A stretch of DNA of 64,000 nucleotides from Chrysogorgia sp. JL179-B06 (Eukaryota; Cnidaria; Anthozoa; Scleralcyonacea; Chrysogorgiidae): NCBI GenBank assembly GCA_035772405.1, contig JAYKKM010000263.1:186001-250000 (forward strand). Direction: 5' to 3'. Positions 50,015 through 61,944 of this stretch are shown one piece after another. Below the pieces are notes generated by a model. That model saw only the letters and a program-made list of their open reading frames with translations, was not told the origin of the DNA and searched no databases. The position numbers and the translations under genes were made by a program. Positions within the stretch are counted from its first letter, which is position 1. Each line of letters opens with the position of its first letter.

Positions 50015-51352
50015 ATGATACAGCAAGAACAAAACTTAACCACACGCTTGAAGGGAGTCAGTACTATAATTGTCATAGTCGGTCATCAAGGCGAAAATAA
50101 GTGCTTACTCCTGGCCAGACAATCAGTATTCTGGCCTGGGATATCGAGTGACATCCGACAGATGGTAAAGGACTGCCAACTATGCAATAAACACCAATCA
50201 GCGCAGCCGAAACTACCAATAATGCAACCTGACCTACCAACAAGACCTTGGGAAAAGCTTGGGGCAGACATCTTCGAATTCAATGGATCGAAATACCTGA
50301 TGATTGTCGACTATTACTCGAGATTCCCAGTTATCAGGCTCTTGAGTAATATATCTGCATCCACCATTTCAAACCACTTCACAAGTGTACTGGCCGAGTA
50401 CGGTTTACCGTCAAAGATAATCACCGACTTTGGAAGCCAGTTCATCAGCGAAAGGTTCAAGAAGGATTGTGAACGAAGTGGCATCACATTAACCTTCAGC
50501 TCACTGTATCATCATCAAACGAACAGCCTAGCAGAAAGGAATATCGGTACTTGCAAGTCCCTGTGGAAGAAAGCACTGGAGAACAAGCAGTGTCCTTACA
50601 CAGCCGTATGGATGTACAGAATAACTCCTCTGGACAATCAGCTACCGTCACCCTATGAGCTTCTGTATGGACGGAAACCCAGATCATTACTACCAAACAG
50701 CAATTCTACTCTGCAATCAAAGCACCCCAGCAACGACGACCACCAAGAATCCAACCTGCAAAGACAAACAAAACAGGCAGAATCCTACAATAAGAGAGCC
50801 AGCCATGACAAAGGAGTTTTTAACACCTCTGAACCGGTATATGTGTGGAACACGCTGAAGCATATCTGGGAACCCGGAATGATTTTCGACGGACCACACC
50901 CTGTCAGAGAACCTAGAACATACATTGTCGAGAAGAACGACAAGCTCTATCAAAGAACGAGGGAACATTTACGACCACGATGCACAGCCAAGGCGTTACC
51001 GACACCTGCAGAGGAACGCAACCCAATACCACTTTCGCACCAAGTCACTCTCGACACAGGGATTGATCAGCAGACAACCAATCTTCAACCACAGAGCCCG
51101 CAGAAGAGTCCATCTAAAACAGACTGTGTCTCTGTGACACCATTGGTCGATCCAATTGCGAAAACAATCAGAACCTCTACGCAGATTGTTGTACCAGATA
51201 CACCGATAAATGGTATTGGGGGCTCCACTAAGTCCATGCCAAGAGCAGAGATCATCGCCATCAGAAAAGAGAGAAGTACATTCCAACCTAGAAGACAGAC
51301 TATGACAATAATCGTGGACCGAAACCTGTTGAGACAACTTTTTTTTCTTTAA
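50015..51352 (+). mobile_element. Ty3/Gypsy-type integrase fragment
   Basis: A 445-codon open frame with an HHCC-like zinc region (H24, C54, C57) including FWPGISSDIRQMV, and an rve core with D85 (GADIFEF), D138 (IITDFGSQF) and E174 (LAERNIG), a D,D35E spacing. The C-terminal half is Gln/Pro/Ser-rich. No reverse transcriptase, protease or LTR is seen nearby, so it is a truncated copy, or the frame is a domesticated remnant. The triad is intact and the frame is unusually long. Confidence 0.85.
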
Positions 51353-51797
51353 CTGTTTTGCGAACTAAGATTTTTGTTGTCTAGAAAGAAAACGATTCAC
51401 CTCTCTCCCCGTTTCAATGTTGCTCTCAAGAGCTTTATCCTGGAATCCGAAAACAAGATTGTACGAGGAGAGGAAGGGGTGATTATCGCAAATGCTTTAA
51501 CGGAAAACTCTGCATACGTCATTGCAGTCTGAACAGTATTGTCCAAGATTGCAGTATATTCCATTCCGTGCAATGACTGTGATCAGGAGTACATCGGTAG
51601 GACTAAACGTCAGTTTCATACGCGTTTAAAAGAACACCAAAAGGCTGTTTTCTGCTTTGTCAGAGCACGCGTGCATAACCACCCATGAGATTTCGTGGGA
51701 AAATTCCAAAATTATTACCACTAATCCGCGTTATGCCAAACCTCCAGACAACGTCTCTGATGGTATCAAGAGCGCCCACGCCCCATTGAATCCAATC
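51353..51797 (+). mobile_element. Penelope-like element fragment C (different family)
   Basis: On the plus strand near 51553-51645 the peptide IPCNDCDQEYIGRTKRQF then RLKEHQKAV is a GIY-YIG core, distinct from copies A and B. The frame is broken shortly after. A hammerhead-like fold with the same orientation is at 52273. Confidence 0.75.
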
Positions 51798-52190
51798 TCG
51801 TTCCCAGGGCATTTTGCCTGGCTTGTCATAAAACTCAATTCAGCCGAGTATAATTTATTCATCTAAATCTGAATGCTGTCTTCAAATTTTACAGCAAATT
51901 AGAAGTGATAGCTTTCGCTAAATTGGATATATGCTTCTTCATGCCTTTTGTAAGAAATAACCATGGATGTATGGTGGATTATTAAGCTTGTTAGCTGCTC
52001 TTGTGCCGACGAATGCTGACATGAAAAACTCTGAAGAGCATTGAACATTTCTCAATTATTCAGGCCAACAAAGTAGACAAAGGAAATGGAACAAAGACCA
52101 CGAAAATTATCATATCTAAACACTCAGAAATTCTGGCATGGGTGACACGTGACCAGCCGACATTCTACCGAGGCAAAATGCCTTGGGTTA
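51798..52190. mobile_element. MITE with CTCGTTCCCAGGGCATTTT ends
   Basis: Left end CTCGTTCCCAGGGCATTTTG and right end AGGCAAAATGCCTTGGG are inverted. The interior is homologous in opposite orientation to 58884-59830. It separates Penelope fragment C from its 3' hammerhead. Confidence 0.7.
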
Positions 52191-52272
52191 TTTGCATCTT
52201 TTTAATAGATAACGTCATCATCGGTTCTATGACGGTTAGGGTATAAATAGGGATCCTAACTTTACAACGATC

Positions 52273-52315
52273 ACCCCTGATGAAGACACAAGATTGGAGT
52301 GTCGAAACGTTGGGT
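52273..52315 (+). ncRNA. Hammerhead ribozyme-like motif, third Penelope-type copy
   Basis: ACCC, then CTGATGA, stem II GACAC/GTGTC with a 9-base loop, GAAAC, GTT, then GGGT. Stem I pairs ACCC with GGGT. The cleavage triplet is GUU, which fits the NUH rule but is weaker than GUC. Sequence outside the core differs from copies A and B, so the core is independently conserved. Confidence 0.6.
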
Positions 52316-52374
52316 CATGGACAGTAACTTTTAAAGTTACGTACGAGGTTGCGAAATTACGCAGACTTTCAAAG

Positions 52375-52560
52375 GTGAAGGCTAACAGGGATGACTCACC
52401 TTCACATTTTTTTAGAACTACTAATCCTAACCCTAATCTTAATCCTAATCCTAACCCTAACCCTAACCTTGATCCTAACCTTGATCCTAACCGTAAACCT
52501 AGCCCTAACCGTAGCTATCCATAACCTAACGAAAAATAAAAAAACAGTAAAAAACAGACT
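52375..52560. mobile_element. Mutator-like MITE with telomere-like core, 3'-truncated copy
   Basis: Left end GGTGAAGGCTAACAGGGATG and a core of CCTAACCCTAA-like units match 31193-31416; the right inverted repeat is missing. Confidence 0.7.
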
Positions 52561-52787
52561 TCCCCACTTTTTCAAAGCCGCCTGGGAAATTATTTGTTGA
52601 CGATTACTTGACGTCTTTCACATGTCTGTCAAAATCCGCTGACCCAACTCACCGAGGTTATGATTCGTCTTGAAAAATTGTGTCGTCTCGTATATCGCCC
52701 ACATGGTGGAGCCTTTTGCAATTGTTGTCATTACAAGAAGGCACATTTCTTCAAGTGCGAACGGGATTTAAAGCCGCTTTACTAAGA

Positions 52788-52856
52788 ATGGATGGAGTTG
52801 AGCATCTTTATAAATGTTTTGGAGTTTTAGCAGATGCCAAAGACGAGGCTGGCCAG
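52788..52856 (+). CDS. API5: API5 homologue, exon 1
   Basis: Encodes the N-terminus of apoptosis inhibitor 5 (AAC-11), a nuclear helical-repeat protein that restrains E2F1- and caspase-linked apoptosis. The 23 codons from the ATG at 52788 (MDGVEHLYKCFGVLADAK, then DEAGQ) match the conserved start of the family, and the exon ends at a GTAAGG donor in phase 0. An earlier in-frame ATG at 52680 exists but extends beyond the family's usual start. The exon lies 0.2 kb after the truncated MITE. Confidence 0.85.
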
Positions 52857-53790
52857 GTAAGGCAACTTCCAGTTAAACCAGTAGCGAAATATGCCGTTGT
52901 ATTAACGTTGTTCAGAACTTCAGGGGAGTGCAGCTTGGCTAAATTTGTGTAACGTAAGGCACACTTTTAAGTATTGTATTCCTTGCAAAAAGCAATTATT
53001 TATTTAAGAATGAAGGCATACTTTTACAAGTTGTCTTAAAACATTTTAGTGTATATTTATGCACCTATCGCCTATCAATGTTAAGCTGCAGGGAGGGGAG
53101 GCCGGGCATACCCAGGGGATTTGATTCGAAATTTTAATTTTTTGTCAAATATCCCACCCTGGGAACTTATTCAAAACTCAAATGAGATCAAATCCCCTCT
53201 TATTAAAACTTTGTTCTCTTGTTCGCGCTCTTCTGACTCCGCCATGTTGCCTTCTGAGCTGATCAAATTGCAACCCCCTCCCGCTTAATATTGATATGTG
53301 CATAACCGTTAATATCATCATATAAGCGGGCATTAGGCATCTGCAGTGGTTCTTTTGTTATAGTTTGAGTGGAAATTGTCCACATGCAGTGTGCACGCAA
53401 ACTGGGAAGAGTTTTGTAAAAACCCTCCCGCAAGCAATTGTCTTCTGGACGATCTTTTTTAGTATCCGCGAGAGGTCTTGCTATCATACGATCGGACATG
53501 CCTGTATGATGAAAAACATTATAGAACTGCTAACCCCGAAACAACTTAGATCCTAACCCTAACCCCCCGCCTAATGGCTTTTCTAACCCCCTGCCAAATG
53601 GTTTTCTAATACTAACCTTATTACCAATAAAAAGATCGTCCAGAAGACGATTGCTTGCAGGAGGGATAAATTGACTACGGTAATATTTGGTCTGTGCGAG
53701 CAACACACTCGCCTCGCTCTTTTTGCATGAATGAAATAGGTCTGCACAAAATCTTAGGGAGCCCTAGAGTACAATTATGACTACAGTGTA

Positions 53791-55658
53791 CAGACCTGCC
53801 AAGTCCCCCGGTCCTGACGGGGGACCCCCGGTTTTGATGAAGATCCCCCGGTGACTTGCGAAGTTCTCACGACAAACTGACATGATCAATTTTTGGAAAA
53901 AAAATATGAAGAAATTTACCAACTTCCAGAACAATTTGTATGTTATGCCATTCAGACGATTCTCTGTATACAGTAGAACCTGAGTTTTACGACACCCCTT
54001 TTAACGACCACCTGCCGTTTACGACCACTTTTTCTGGCACGGACGAATTGTAGTTAACTCTTTAAGCCCCAAGAGTGATCAATATCTAACTTCTCCTAAT
54101 AATATCAATGGTTAACCAACCATAGAAGTAATGAGAATAAAGGTAATGATCACCAAAGATAAGCTGACATGATTTGAAAACAACTTCTCCCAACTAGTAC
54201 TATAAGAAATGTTTAGAGACCAGTAAGGAGAATTTGTATGTTGATACTGGGGAGTAAAGGGTTAAAATGTACCTGGAATGAGCGACCACCTGCCTAACGC
54301 GACCAGTGACCGCTTTTTAGCGTCCCAAACACGAAATTTAACCTGTCATGAGCGACTTTTTACGAGATAAGTGTTCGTCTTTTTTTGATAGCGCATCAGC
54401 GACCACTTTTTAGCATCCCAAATGCGAAATCTGAGTGACTTTTTCAACTTAAAACTGCCACTATGTAAACGAAATACGTTACAATCAACAAGCAAGAATT
54501 TTGACCACGTGCGTCCCGAATACAGGTAACAAGAAGACGCAATTGTTGCTTTTTAAGCATTGTTTTGCTAAATACTTTCATAGGTAAGCGACCGAATTTC
54601 GAGAGTGCATAACAAATATCCTTATTAGTGACAATCCCAAGCCCTTAAACCATTATCATTGTTGAAGGAAACGTTTCTAAATTGACGAAAAGCTTGATGA
54701 AAAAAAAACGAAAAGCTTACTGCAATCTTGTACGGGTTAAACTTTGTTGTGCGAGATCGCAAATAACTTTGCTATTACAACATAAAGCTTAACATAGTTT
54801 ACATATGTTGTATGCCATGAAACGATCTTTGATTTAATATATCGTATGAGCTTTTGCGTTTAGTACAACACTTGAAAATGTTCGAAAACCTCGCGGGCAA
54901 GCAAGGTAAATTATATTTTCGTACCCGCCATCTTTGTTTATAACGCAAGATCGCCAAAACTTTGTCCATACGAATCAGTATATATCGTTTCTCCTTACTC
55001 TTTTAGTCTGTTTCTTAGATCAAATTGCTGTAAATAAAATATTTTTGCGATTAAAGATGAAGTACGTACGCATTGGGTTTTCTTTCACGGCGCGCATATC
55101 GCCCAGCAAGCTCTGTTCAAACTGTGCTTTTTCCGAAATCTGGTTTTCTTTCTTTAAAGAAATATTATGTTGGTTTTAAATTATAAAGCCATCTTTTAGT
55201 CGACTAGCGAACACAGAATATACTCGTAACTCGTAAACATAATAGCGTCTTCCAATATGGCAATATGGTTTTCCATGACGTCACATCACTAACTGCCTTT
55301 TACGACCACCTGTCATTTACGACCACTTTTGCTTGGCAACAGGGGTGGTTGTAAAACTCAAGTTCTACTGTAGTATAATAATAATTTCTCTAGTACTTCA
55401 CATTGATGGCACTTATTGCTTAAAATTATTTGTATTGGTAATAGTTTCACATATTCCGTCAACACCAATCTCCCTCCATCATTCGAAAACAAAATATTAT
55501 ATAAGCCATAGACTGGTATAAAGTTACTTTTTCTTTTTAAATTAAAAAAATTTTTTTTTTAACATGATTCCCCCGGTTTTTTCTGTGATCTCCATGTTTT
55601 TGGAGCCACATTTTTTCAAAATCTCCAGATTTTCAGTTCCTGGAGGTTGGCAGGTCTG
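53791..55658. mobile_element. hAT-like element with CAGACCTGCCAA ends
   Basis: Ends CAGACCTGCCAAGTCCCCCG and (complement) CAGACCTGCCAACCTCCAG, with CCCCCGG-rich subterminal tracts. It is split by the pogo-type element. No transposase frame. Confidence 0.7.
53971..55370. mobile_element. pogo/Tigger-type non-autonomous element
   Basis: Ends CAGTAGAACCTGAGTTTTAC and a complement at 55350-55370, flanked by TA, with TTTACGACCAC repeats at both ends. 54066-54190 is a repeat also found around the LINE at 30143. An isolated end is at 57533-57556. Confidence 0.75.
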
Positions 55659-56362
55659 AGTGTGAAATTTCTTTTTTGAAATTATGAAATTTCTTTTTTG
55701 GTGCTAATTGCCACCTAGTGCTGATGTGATAAAGGTGTTACCGGTACTCATCATCCATTAGCCACATAAGTGTTGTATTTTAAAGATTTCTTCCAAAAAC
55801 CCCGGACGGCTTTTGAAAGATTCTCCACTGTCGCCAAATTAGGATAATAATGCATGAGTTCGAAATTTGCATACGATGCGGCATCTCTATTATTAGCTTC
55901 ATTTTATTCGTGCAGGTAAGTTGGCTACGAGTCCATACTAATAATATATCGACCAATCAGTAGCCAGAGGGGTTTCTGCTTCCCTCCTGGAATTTCCGTT
56001 TTGAGATTCAAACATCAACCCCCCCTCACGTCATGGAATTATGACTTTGTCAATGCATGCAAACAGTTTACCAAAATGTTTGAATAGCATTGGAAAGTTT
56101 ATTTCATGCATAACGGAATGGTTTACTCGGGTGCTAAAAAAGTTTACTTTGCTACAAGTGCTCAGAAATTGTAAACAATAACAGAAAAACTATCTTGTCT
56201 GCATTATCAATATGTGTTTTTCTCAACGCCGATCTGGAAAATTAGCTCCACTTTGACACCACACTCCTTTTGATGTCAAGCTACTGTAACAGTAACACCC
56301 TCCATCTCAGAATTTCCAGTTGACCATGATCCCCTGATTGTTTTCATTTTCTTCTGTTAAAG

Positions 56363-56524
56363 TATTTGGAAGAGTATCAAGCCATCTTGAATGGCGTAAA
56401 AGGCACAACTGGAGAGAAAAAACTGGCTGGATCATTCATCCCACGATTTTTTAGGTATTTCCCAGATGAACACTTGAATGCCTTGAATTCTCTACTGGAC
56501 TTGTGTGAAGATGAAGATACAGCT
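56363..56524 (+). CDS. API5: API5 homologue, exon 2
   Basis: 54 codons, phase 0 at both ends, with AG acceptor and GTAAGT donor. The peptide contains EEYQAILNGVKGTTGEKKLA, SFIPRFFRYFP and LLDLCEDEDTA, the first helical repeats of API5. The CEDED motif is a hallmark of this family. Confidence 0.92.
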
Positions 56525-57824
56525 GTAAGTACAGTTAGTACTATATATACTGTATAAAAGCAAAGTGAATATGAATGTATATATTACACATATACTCCAC
56601 GGGAAAATCTCCCCTCCATGGGAAAATGTACCTTAATGCTTTAGCGAACGGTATGAAAATGCTGTTCGGTAAGTGTTCGAACACCGTTTGGTAAGAGTTC
56701 GAACACCATTCGGTAAGCATTCAAACGCTGTTAAATTAGCAAACCGTTCGAACGCCTAACGAATGGTGTTTGAATGCCTATAACGAACAGTGTTCAAATG
56801 CCTAGCGAACGGCGTTTGAACGCCTAACCAGCAGCATTCGAAAGCCCAGCGAACAGCTTTCAAATGCCTAACTCACCTTGACGCCTCTTTTGTTCTCCGC
56901 TCAATGTGTACAAATGCCCAACTCACTCGAAAGCATTTTAATGTGACACATGGATTTTAAATGGCTGGTTTAAATGCGCGTCTAAATGCCTGCCTCAAAG
57001 GGCTTAAAACACCTACTTCAAACCTTTTAAATGCTAGGTTCAAACTTGAACGAGTGACTCAGACTGATTTCTATAATTTCCACGGCATGAAGTGTTTGCT
57101 CAAAATTATGTTGCGTGTGATTCAGGTCTCAAATGCAGTTTTTGCCTATAAATCAGATTTTAAACGAAATAAGTTGTTTACAGTCATAAGGAAGGGAACC
57201 CGAAATCGATCGGTCAGGTTCGAGACACTTTATCCAACGTGCGACTTGAAACATGAATATTAATTATGAAAGTCTAGGTCAACTTATACCATCAATAATT
57301 ATTGTAGTAGTAAACATTATTGCAATGGAAATACCAGGATGGAATCTAAAAAAGTATTATCGCCCAGCCAATAGCTATAATAAAATATTCAATAACTAAC
57401 GTTCGTTCTAATAATATTGCGTTTGAATGGTTTTAGCACATGTTATCAATGCTATCCATGATCCATTTGGCACCTAGCAAACGGCGTTCGAACGCATTAG
57501 CCAGCCGTTCAAAGCCTAGCAAACGGTTGTACTGTAAAACTCAGGTTCTACTGTATACTATACTAAAATTCATGTGTGTAGACATTTGACAAACTACTGT
57601 ATGAAGTCAACCAGATGGGGAGGGGGAGGGAGTGAGCGATGACACTGTACTGTTTGAAAATCAGGCTACATGTACATAGGTGCTGGCTAATGTTCCCATT
57701 ATAATCTCATTGTGTCTTTCAGTAAGGTTAATACTATCTGTAGGGCTTAAACCTATTTAGTGAGTTTGACCGGCCTAATGTATCCCTGAAGATAACATTG
57801 TGGTACATATTGTTTTATTTGCAG
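56525..57824. other. API5 intron 2
   Basis: 56640-56880 and 57470-57530 hold degenerate repeats of GCGTTCGAACGCC/TAACGAACGG type, an unusual self-complementary series. The 100-codon frame at 56961 has no recognised domain. Confidence 0.6.
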
Positions 57825-57924
57825 ATCCGAAGATCAGCTATTAAGGCTCTGCCTTGTTTGTGCGAGGACAACAAGGAACATTTGACAAAGATTGCAGATG
57901 TTCTAACACAGCTACTGCAGACAG
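57825..57924 (+). CDS. API5: API5 homologue, exon 3
   Basis: 33 codons plus one base (enters phase 0, leaves phase 1). It reads IRRSAIKALPCLCED, then HLTKIADVLTQLLQT, continuing directly from CEDEDTA of exon 2 as in the family. AG acceptor and GT donor are present. Confidence 0.92.
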
Positions 57925-58883
57925 GTTGGTACTGACTGCTAATAACTATTTATATTTAGCTTGGCCACTAAAAAACTACTATCTATGATAACACAGATAA
58001 GACCACGAGAGCAGGGATATTTTTAAGCATTTTATTCTACTGTACTACCGTTTTTGTGTCTGCTGATGTATCTACCTTATAATGTATTTTTACTTGTTTC
58101 GGTGGTTACGATTTTGGTTTCGTTTATTTCGGTGGTTTTGTTACGTTCTTTTTTGTCATGGTTTCGTTTCGGTGGTTTCGTCTCGGCGTTCCCCGTTTAG
58201 TACATGACCAGGGAGCATGCTCCAAGACGCCCCTAGGGTAGGGCCTTATGGGCCTGTGAAGATGGTGTTACCTGTTGAGAAAACTATTTCACCTGTTGCA
58301 CTCCTAAGGGACCGGTCATAAAGTTTCTTCAACCCCCGGGGCGGAGGGTATTCTGAGGGGTATGAACATGTTAGCTTCTTCTTTGATGGGGTACAAGATA
58401 TTATTTAAGAATATATTTATTCTACAAAAAACCTAAATTAATATATAAAAGTTCAACCGTTCAACCCTCCTCAGGCGAAGAGCTGTTTGACAAATACATG
58501 TCTTTATCTTGGGAAGAAAAACATTGAAGGAATGTTGCTTGAGATCCTTTCTCCCTTCCCCTTTTCTTAGCCTTTGAGTTGTTGTCTTTGACTTTATCTT
58601 TCTTAGTTTTCATTTCAATTAGCAAATTGTTTACAATGTCCACGACATCTGGTTCAAAGTATTGATTCTTCCGACCAAGAACTCCATGGTCTCCAGATGG
58701 AACCTGGAGGCTAACTGGCAGTTTTTATGTATTTCCTCTGCATTAATTTTTTGCATCTTGCATTTGTTAGCATTTTCACAGTTTCTTGTGTCCTTGCAGT
58801 AAATCGTTTTCTCAATATTTCACAATTTTGTTTCTTAAAGTTATGAGGGGATGTCATTTTTTCTAACAATTGTATTGGGTCAT

Positions 58884-59830
58884 CCTCGTTCCCAGGGCAT
58901 TTTCATCACGGTGGAAGGTCAGCGAAAATGGCCCTGGGATCGGCTGGTCACATGACACCCAGAATTTCTGGGTGTTTAGATATGATAATTTTTAGTGATG
59001 TTCCGGATACCGTAATCCGGTAAAATTCCGCTATCCGGTAAAATTCCTTTATCCGGTATCCGGTAAACCTTTACCGGATATTTACTGGATATATGCTGTG
59101 TTTACTTCCGCTTGCGCTTAGGTCTGTTTCCCTGGGTATGAGGCACTCAGGAAGTTATTCCACTTTATAATATATTTGACACTTGTTCCAGTTTTCTTTA
59201 AGATGTGTTATTATATACTTGTTCCAGTTTGATGCTTTTCATATTTTATTTGAATTTCAGGTGTAAACTATCTGTATGTACACTGACAATAGTATTCCCA
59301 TTTCTTTCTCCAACCCGGTCCCTTGTAATTAAACCTGCTACTATTACAATAGTACTATCCGGTATCTGATACTATCCAGTATCCGATACTATCCGGTCAA
59401 TAACTATTCGGTTAAATCCGGTATCCGGTAAAGTGGTATCCGGCACATCCCTATTAATTTTTGTGGTCTTTGTTCCATTTCCTTTGTCTACTTTGTTGAC
59501 CTGAATAATTGAGAAATATTCAATGCTCTTCAGAGTTGTTCATGTCAGCATTCGTGGCATAAAAGCAGCTAACAAGCTTAATAATCCACCATACATCCAT
59601 GGTTATCTCTTACAAAAGGTATGAAGAAGCATATATCCAATTTAGCGAAAGCTATCACCTCTAATTTGCTGTAAGATCTGAAGACAGCATTCAGATTTAA
59701 TGAATAAATTATACTCGGTGAATTAATTGAGTTTTATGACAAGCCAATCGCATTATAGAATGGACCAGCCGATCCCAGGGCCATTTTCGCTGACCTTCTG
59801 CCGTGGAGGCAAAATGCCCTGGGTACGAGG
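58884..59830. mobile_element. MITE with CCTCGTTCCCAGGGCATTTT ends
   Basis: Inverted ends at 58884 and 59830, interior homologous to 51798-52190. A second MITE is inserted at 58993-59453. Confidence 0.75.
58993..59453. mobile_element. hAT-type MITE with TAGTGATGTTCCGGATACC ends
   Basis: Inverted TAG(T/G)GATGT(T/G)CCGGATACC ends; near-identical 8-bp flanks ATAATTTT and TTAATTTT (7 of 8). Many ATCCGGTA repeats inside. Confidence 0.8.
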
Positions 59831-60279
59831 TTGGTATGGGGGTCGGAATTGTTTTCAAAATCAAAGTTTTCCCTCCGCCCTAGGGTTGTACTGTAGATAC
59901 TTTATGATCAGTCCCTATACATAGGGAGAACCCTGATCACAGGGCAAAAGATGTTTGTGTTTATGATGACAATCTCTCGGCTAATGACATGGCATCCATG
60001 TGATGGCCAATATGGTTACAACCTGAGGTGTCTGAAACCAAGGGTGTTGCTATTGGAAAATTGAGGGGGAGGGGGGAGTTCTGGGAAAAAATGGACATTG
60101 GAAGTATTAATTCAGTCTGAATCTGTTGTGGGAAAGAATAATAATAATAATAATAATAAAATTGATATTTTACCAGGGTAGCCTAATCAGCACAAAATAC
60201 TGTTATCAATGGAGAAACGCGTTAATTGATATGGTGATGTAGCTGTTACTGATTCTCGCTCTAAGGCCAATTTATTTAA

Positions 60280-60778
60280 AGGGATATGGCAATATAAATT
60301 AACTTTGTCTCATTTGAAAGAACTCGTAAAATGGTATAAGAAGACCTTTTCTGTATTTTCTTGGTTTTTGAAATATTTCACATAATTATGACAAAAGACT
60401 ACAATCCGCCATCTTGTTGTAATATTTGACCTAATTAACTAGGAAATTGCTGACGTCACAAGCAGAGTAAACCTGACGAAACTACTCCATAGGTACCGAA
60501 TTTCCGCGGAAGGCTTTTTAAAATGTTGTGGGCCAATTGAAAATGGAAATAGTGCAACATAATCGAGTTTCTGGCTGGCAAGATAAAAATTTCACTTTAC
60601 CCTACTTATGACGTCACACGCATATCGAAAATAATTCCAAGATGGCGGACAGCACGCTGTCTTTCGTCAAATTATTCCGAAAACCAAAAAAGATAAGGGA
60701 AAATTGTAAAAGGTCTTGTTATACCATTTCACGAGTTCTTTCAAATGAGACAAAGTTAATTTATATTGCCATATCCCT
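60280..60778. mobile_element. TTAA-flanked MITE (piggyBac type), AGGGATATGG ends, copy 2
   Basis: Same ends as 44091-44457, bounded by TTAA at 60276-60279 and 60779-60782, and longer by an internal segment (about 60550-60700) missing from copy 1. Confidence 0.88.
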
Positions 60779-60867
60779 TTAATACTTATTTTCATTCTGT
60801 CTCTAGTGCTTTAGAGTCTTAGATAATCATGTTGACACCACCTCTTTGCCTACACTGAATTATAATC

Positions 60868-61080
60868 TGACTTCACCTTGTCTCTCAAGTATAGTAATTA
60901 TATACTACAGCGTGAGGATGCCCTCAAGTCTTTAGATATTCATAAGGCTAGCTGTGGCATTCCTTCAAGGCTTTTAAAGGAGTGTGCCGATACTATCGCA
61001 AATTATTCAATAAATCCCTTAGTATGGGTGAATTTCCGACTCAGTGGAAAGATGCCAACTTAGTACCAATACATAAAGCC
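60868..61080 (+). mobile_element. LINE reverse-transcriptase fragment
   Basis: Two offset frames read ALKSLDIHKASCGIPSRLLK and NKSLSMGEFPTQWKDANL, VPIHK, the N-terminal reverse-transcriptase motifs of a non-LTR element. It ends about 140 bases before API5 exon 4. Confidence 0.8.
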
Positions 61081-61216
61081 AGTAGAAAGGCTGTAGTAGC
61101 CACACGGCGTGCAAACTCTAGGGGAGGTAGAAAAGGCGGGAGAATGGTTATTGCAGAACGTATTTCTAGTTTAGGTATGTTGTACCCATTAAGACATTCT
61201 TATTTGCTATTTTTAG

Positions 61217-61282
61217 GGGATTCGTTGGAATTAAGTATTGTAGAAACCGCGTTAGTCAACCTTACTAAAATGGACCCAAAAG
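61217..61282 (+). CDS. API5: API5 homologue, exon 4
   Basis: A 66-bp exon, phase 1 at both ends, reading DSLELSIVETALVNLTKMD and PK after the split Gly codon. It has a TTTTAG acceptor and GTAAAG donor, and matches the short segment between the LLQT and FSQIL parts of API5. Confidence 0.85.
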
Positions 61283-61331
61283 GTAAAGTAATGCTTGTTG
61301 CCAAAATTTTTCATTTTCCCCTTGTAGTTAA

Positions 61332-61650
61332 AGGTGCCGTCCAGTCCGTTCTGCGCATGTCCACGTTTCTGTTTACATTGTTTGTTTACGTTGCATTATA
61401 TAAACATTGAACATGAAGTATTGCGGATTTGTTTTCCACGCTTGAGCTTTTCCGCCTAAAAAGCATGTTATAAGAAGCTGTTCTGTTCCTAAATGTGGAT
61501 AATATATCAAACTACCACTCGCGCCTTCGCCACCTTTGACGAATATTCGCTTTCGAACTGTCGCAAATCTATTCCGTTGTATTTTGTTGACATACGGAGT
61601 CCCGCACGTTTGAAATATCACACATGCGCAGAACGGACTGGACGGCACCT
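61332..61650. mobile_element. TTAA-flanked MITE (piggyBac type), AGGTGCCGTCC ends
   Basis: Inverted ends AGGTGCCGTCCAGTCCGTTC, bounded by TTAA (61328-61331 and 61651-61654). It starts only 49 bases after the exon 4 donor. Confidence 0.88.
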
Positions 61651-61944
61651 TTAAAGTTATGTTTGCGGAAACGTGACAAGCCGACTCCCAAATATTTTAC
61701 ATGCTCGTGGACAGATGCAATCTCGTACCCAGAGCCTGCGTTCCTTTTGGCCTGCACCAAGAAACGGAGTCTCTGGGCAATAACACAAAATTGGGTCTTC
61801 CGTTCCCAGAGCCCTCACAACCTCGTCCCAGGCCGCCTAACTTCGGAAACGCTAAATAAAGCAAGTTCGATTTCGAAGATAGATAACATTAATTTGTTGC
61901 ACTAAGCCGTAGATAAAGCGTTGCACATTCTTGGGAGAGAGAGT

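Larger units (their letters stand above)
52857..56362. other. API5 intron 1 with nested DNA transposons
   Basis: A 3.5-kb intron. 53791-55658 and 53971-55370 are nested elements. CCTAACCC near 53550 and inverted GAAGA-TCGTCCAGAAGACG pieces (53441, 53630) form another short palindrome. The small frames here have no support. Confidence 0.7.
57925..61216. other. API5 intron 3 with MITEs and a LINE fragment
   Basis: A 3.3-kb intron with elements at 58884-59830 (containing 58993-59453), 60280-60778 and a LINE piece at 60868-61080. 58380-58870 shows no gene; a 60-codon minus-strand frame there is unsupported. Confidence 0.7.
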
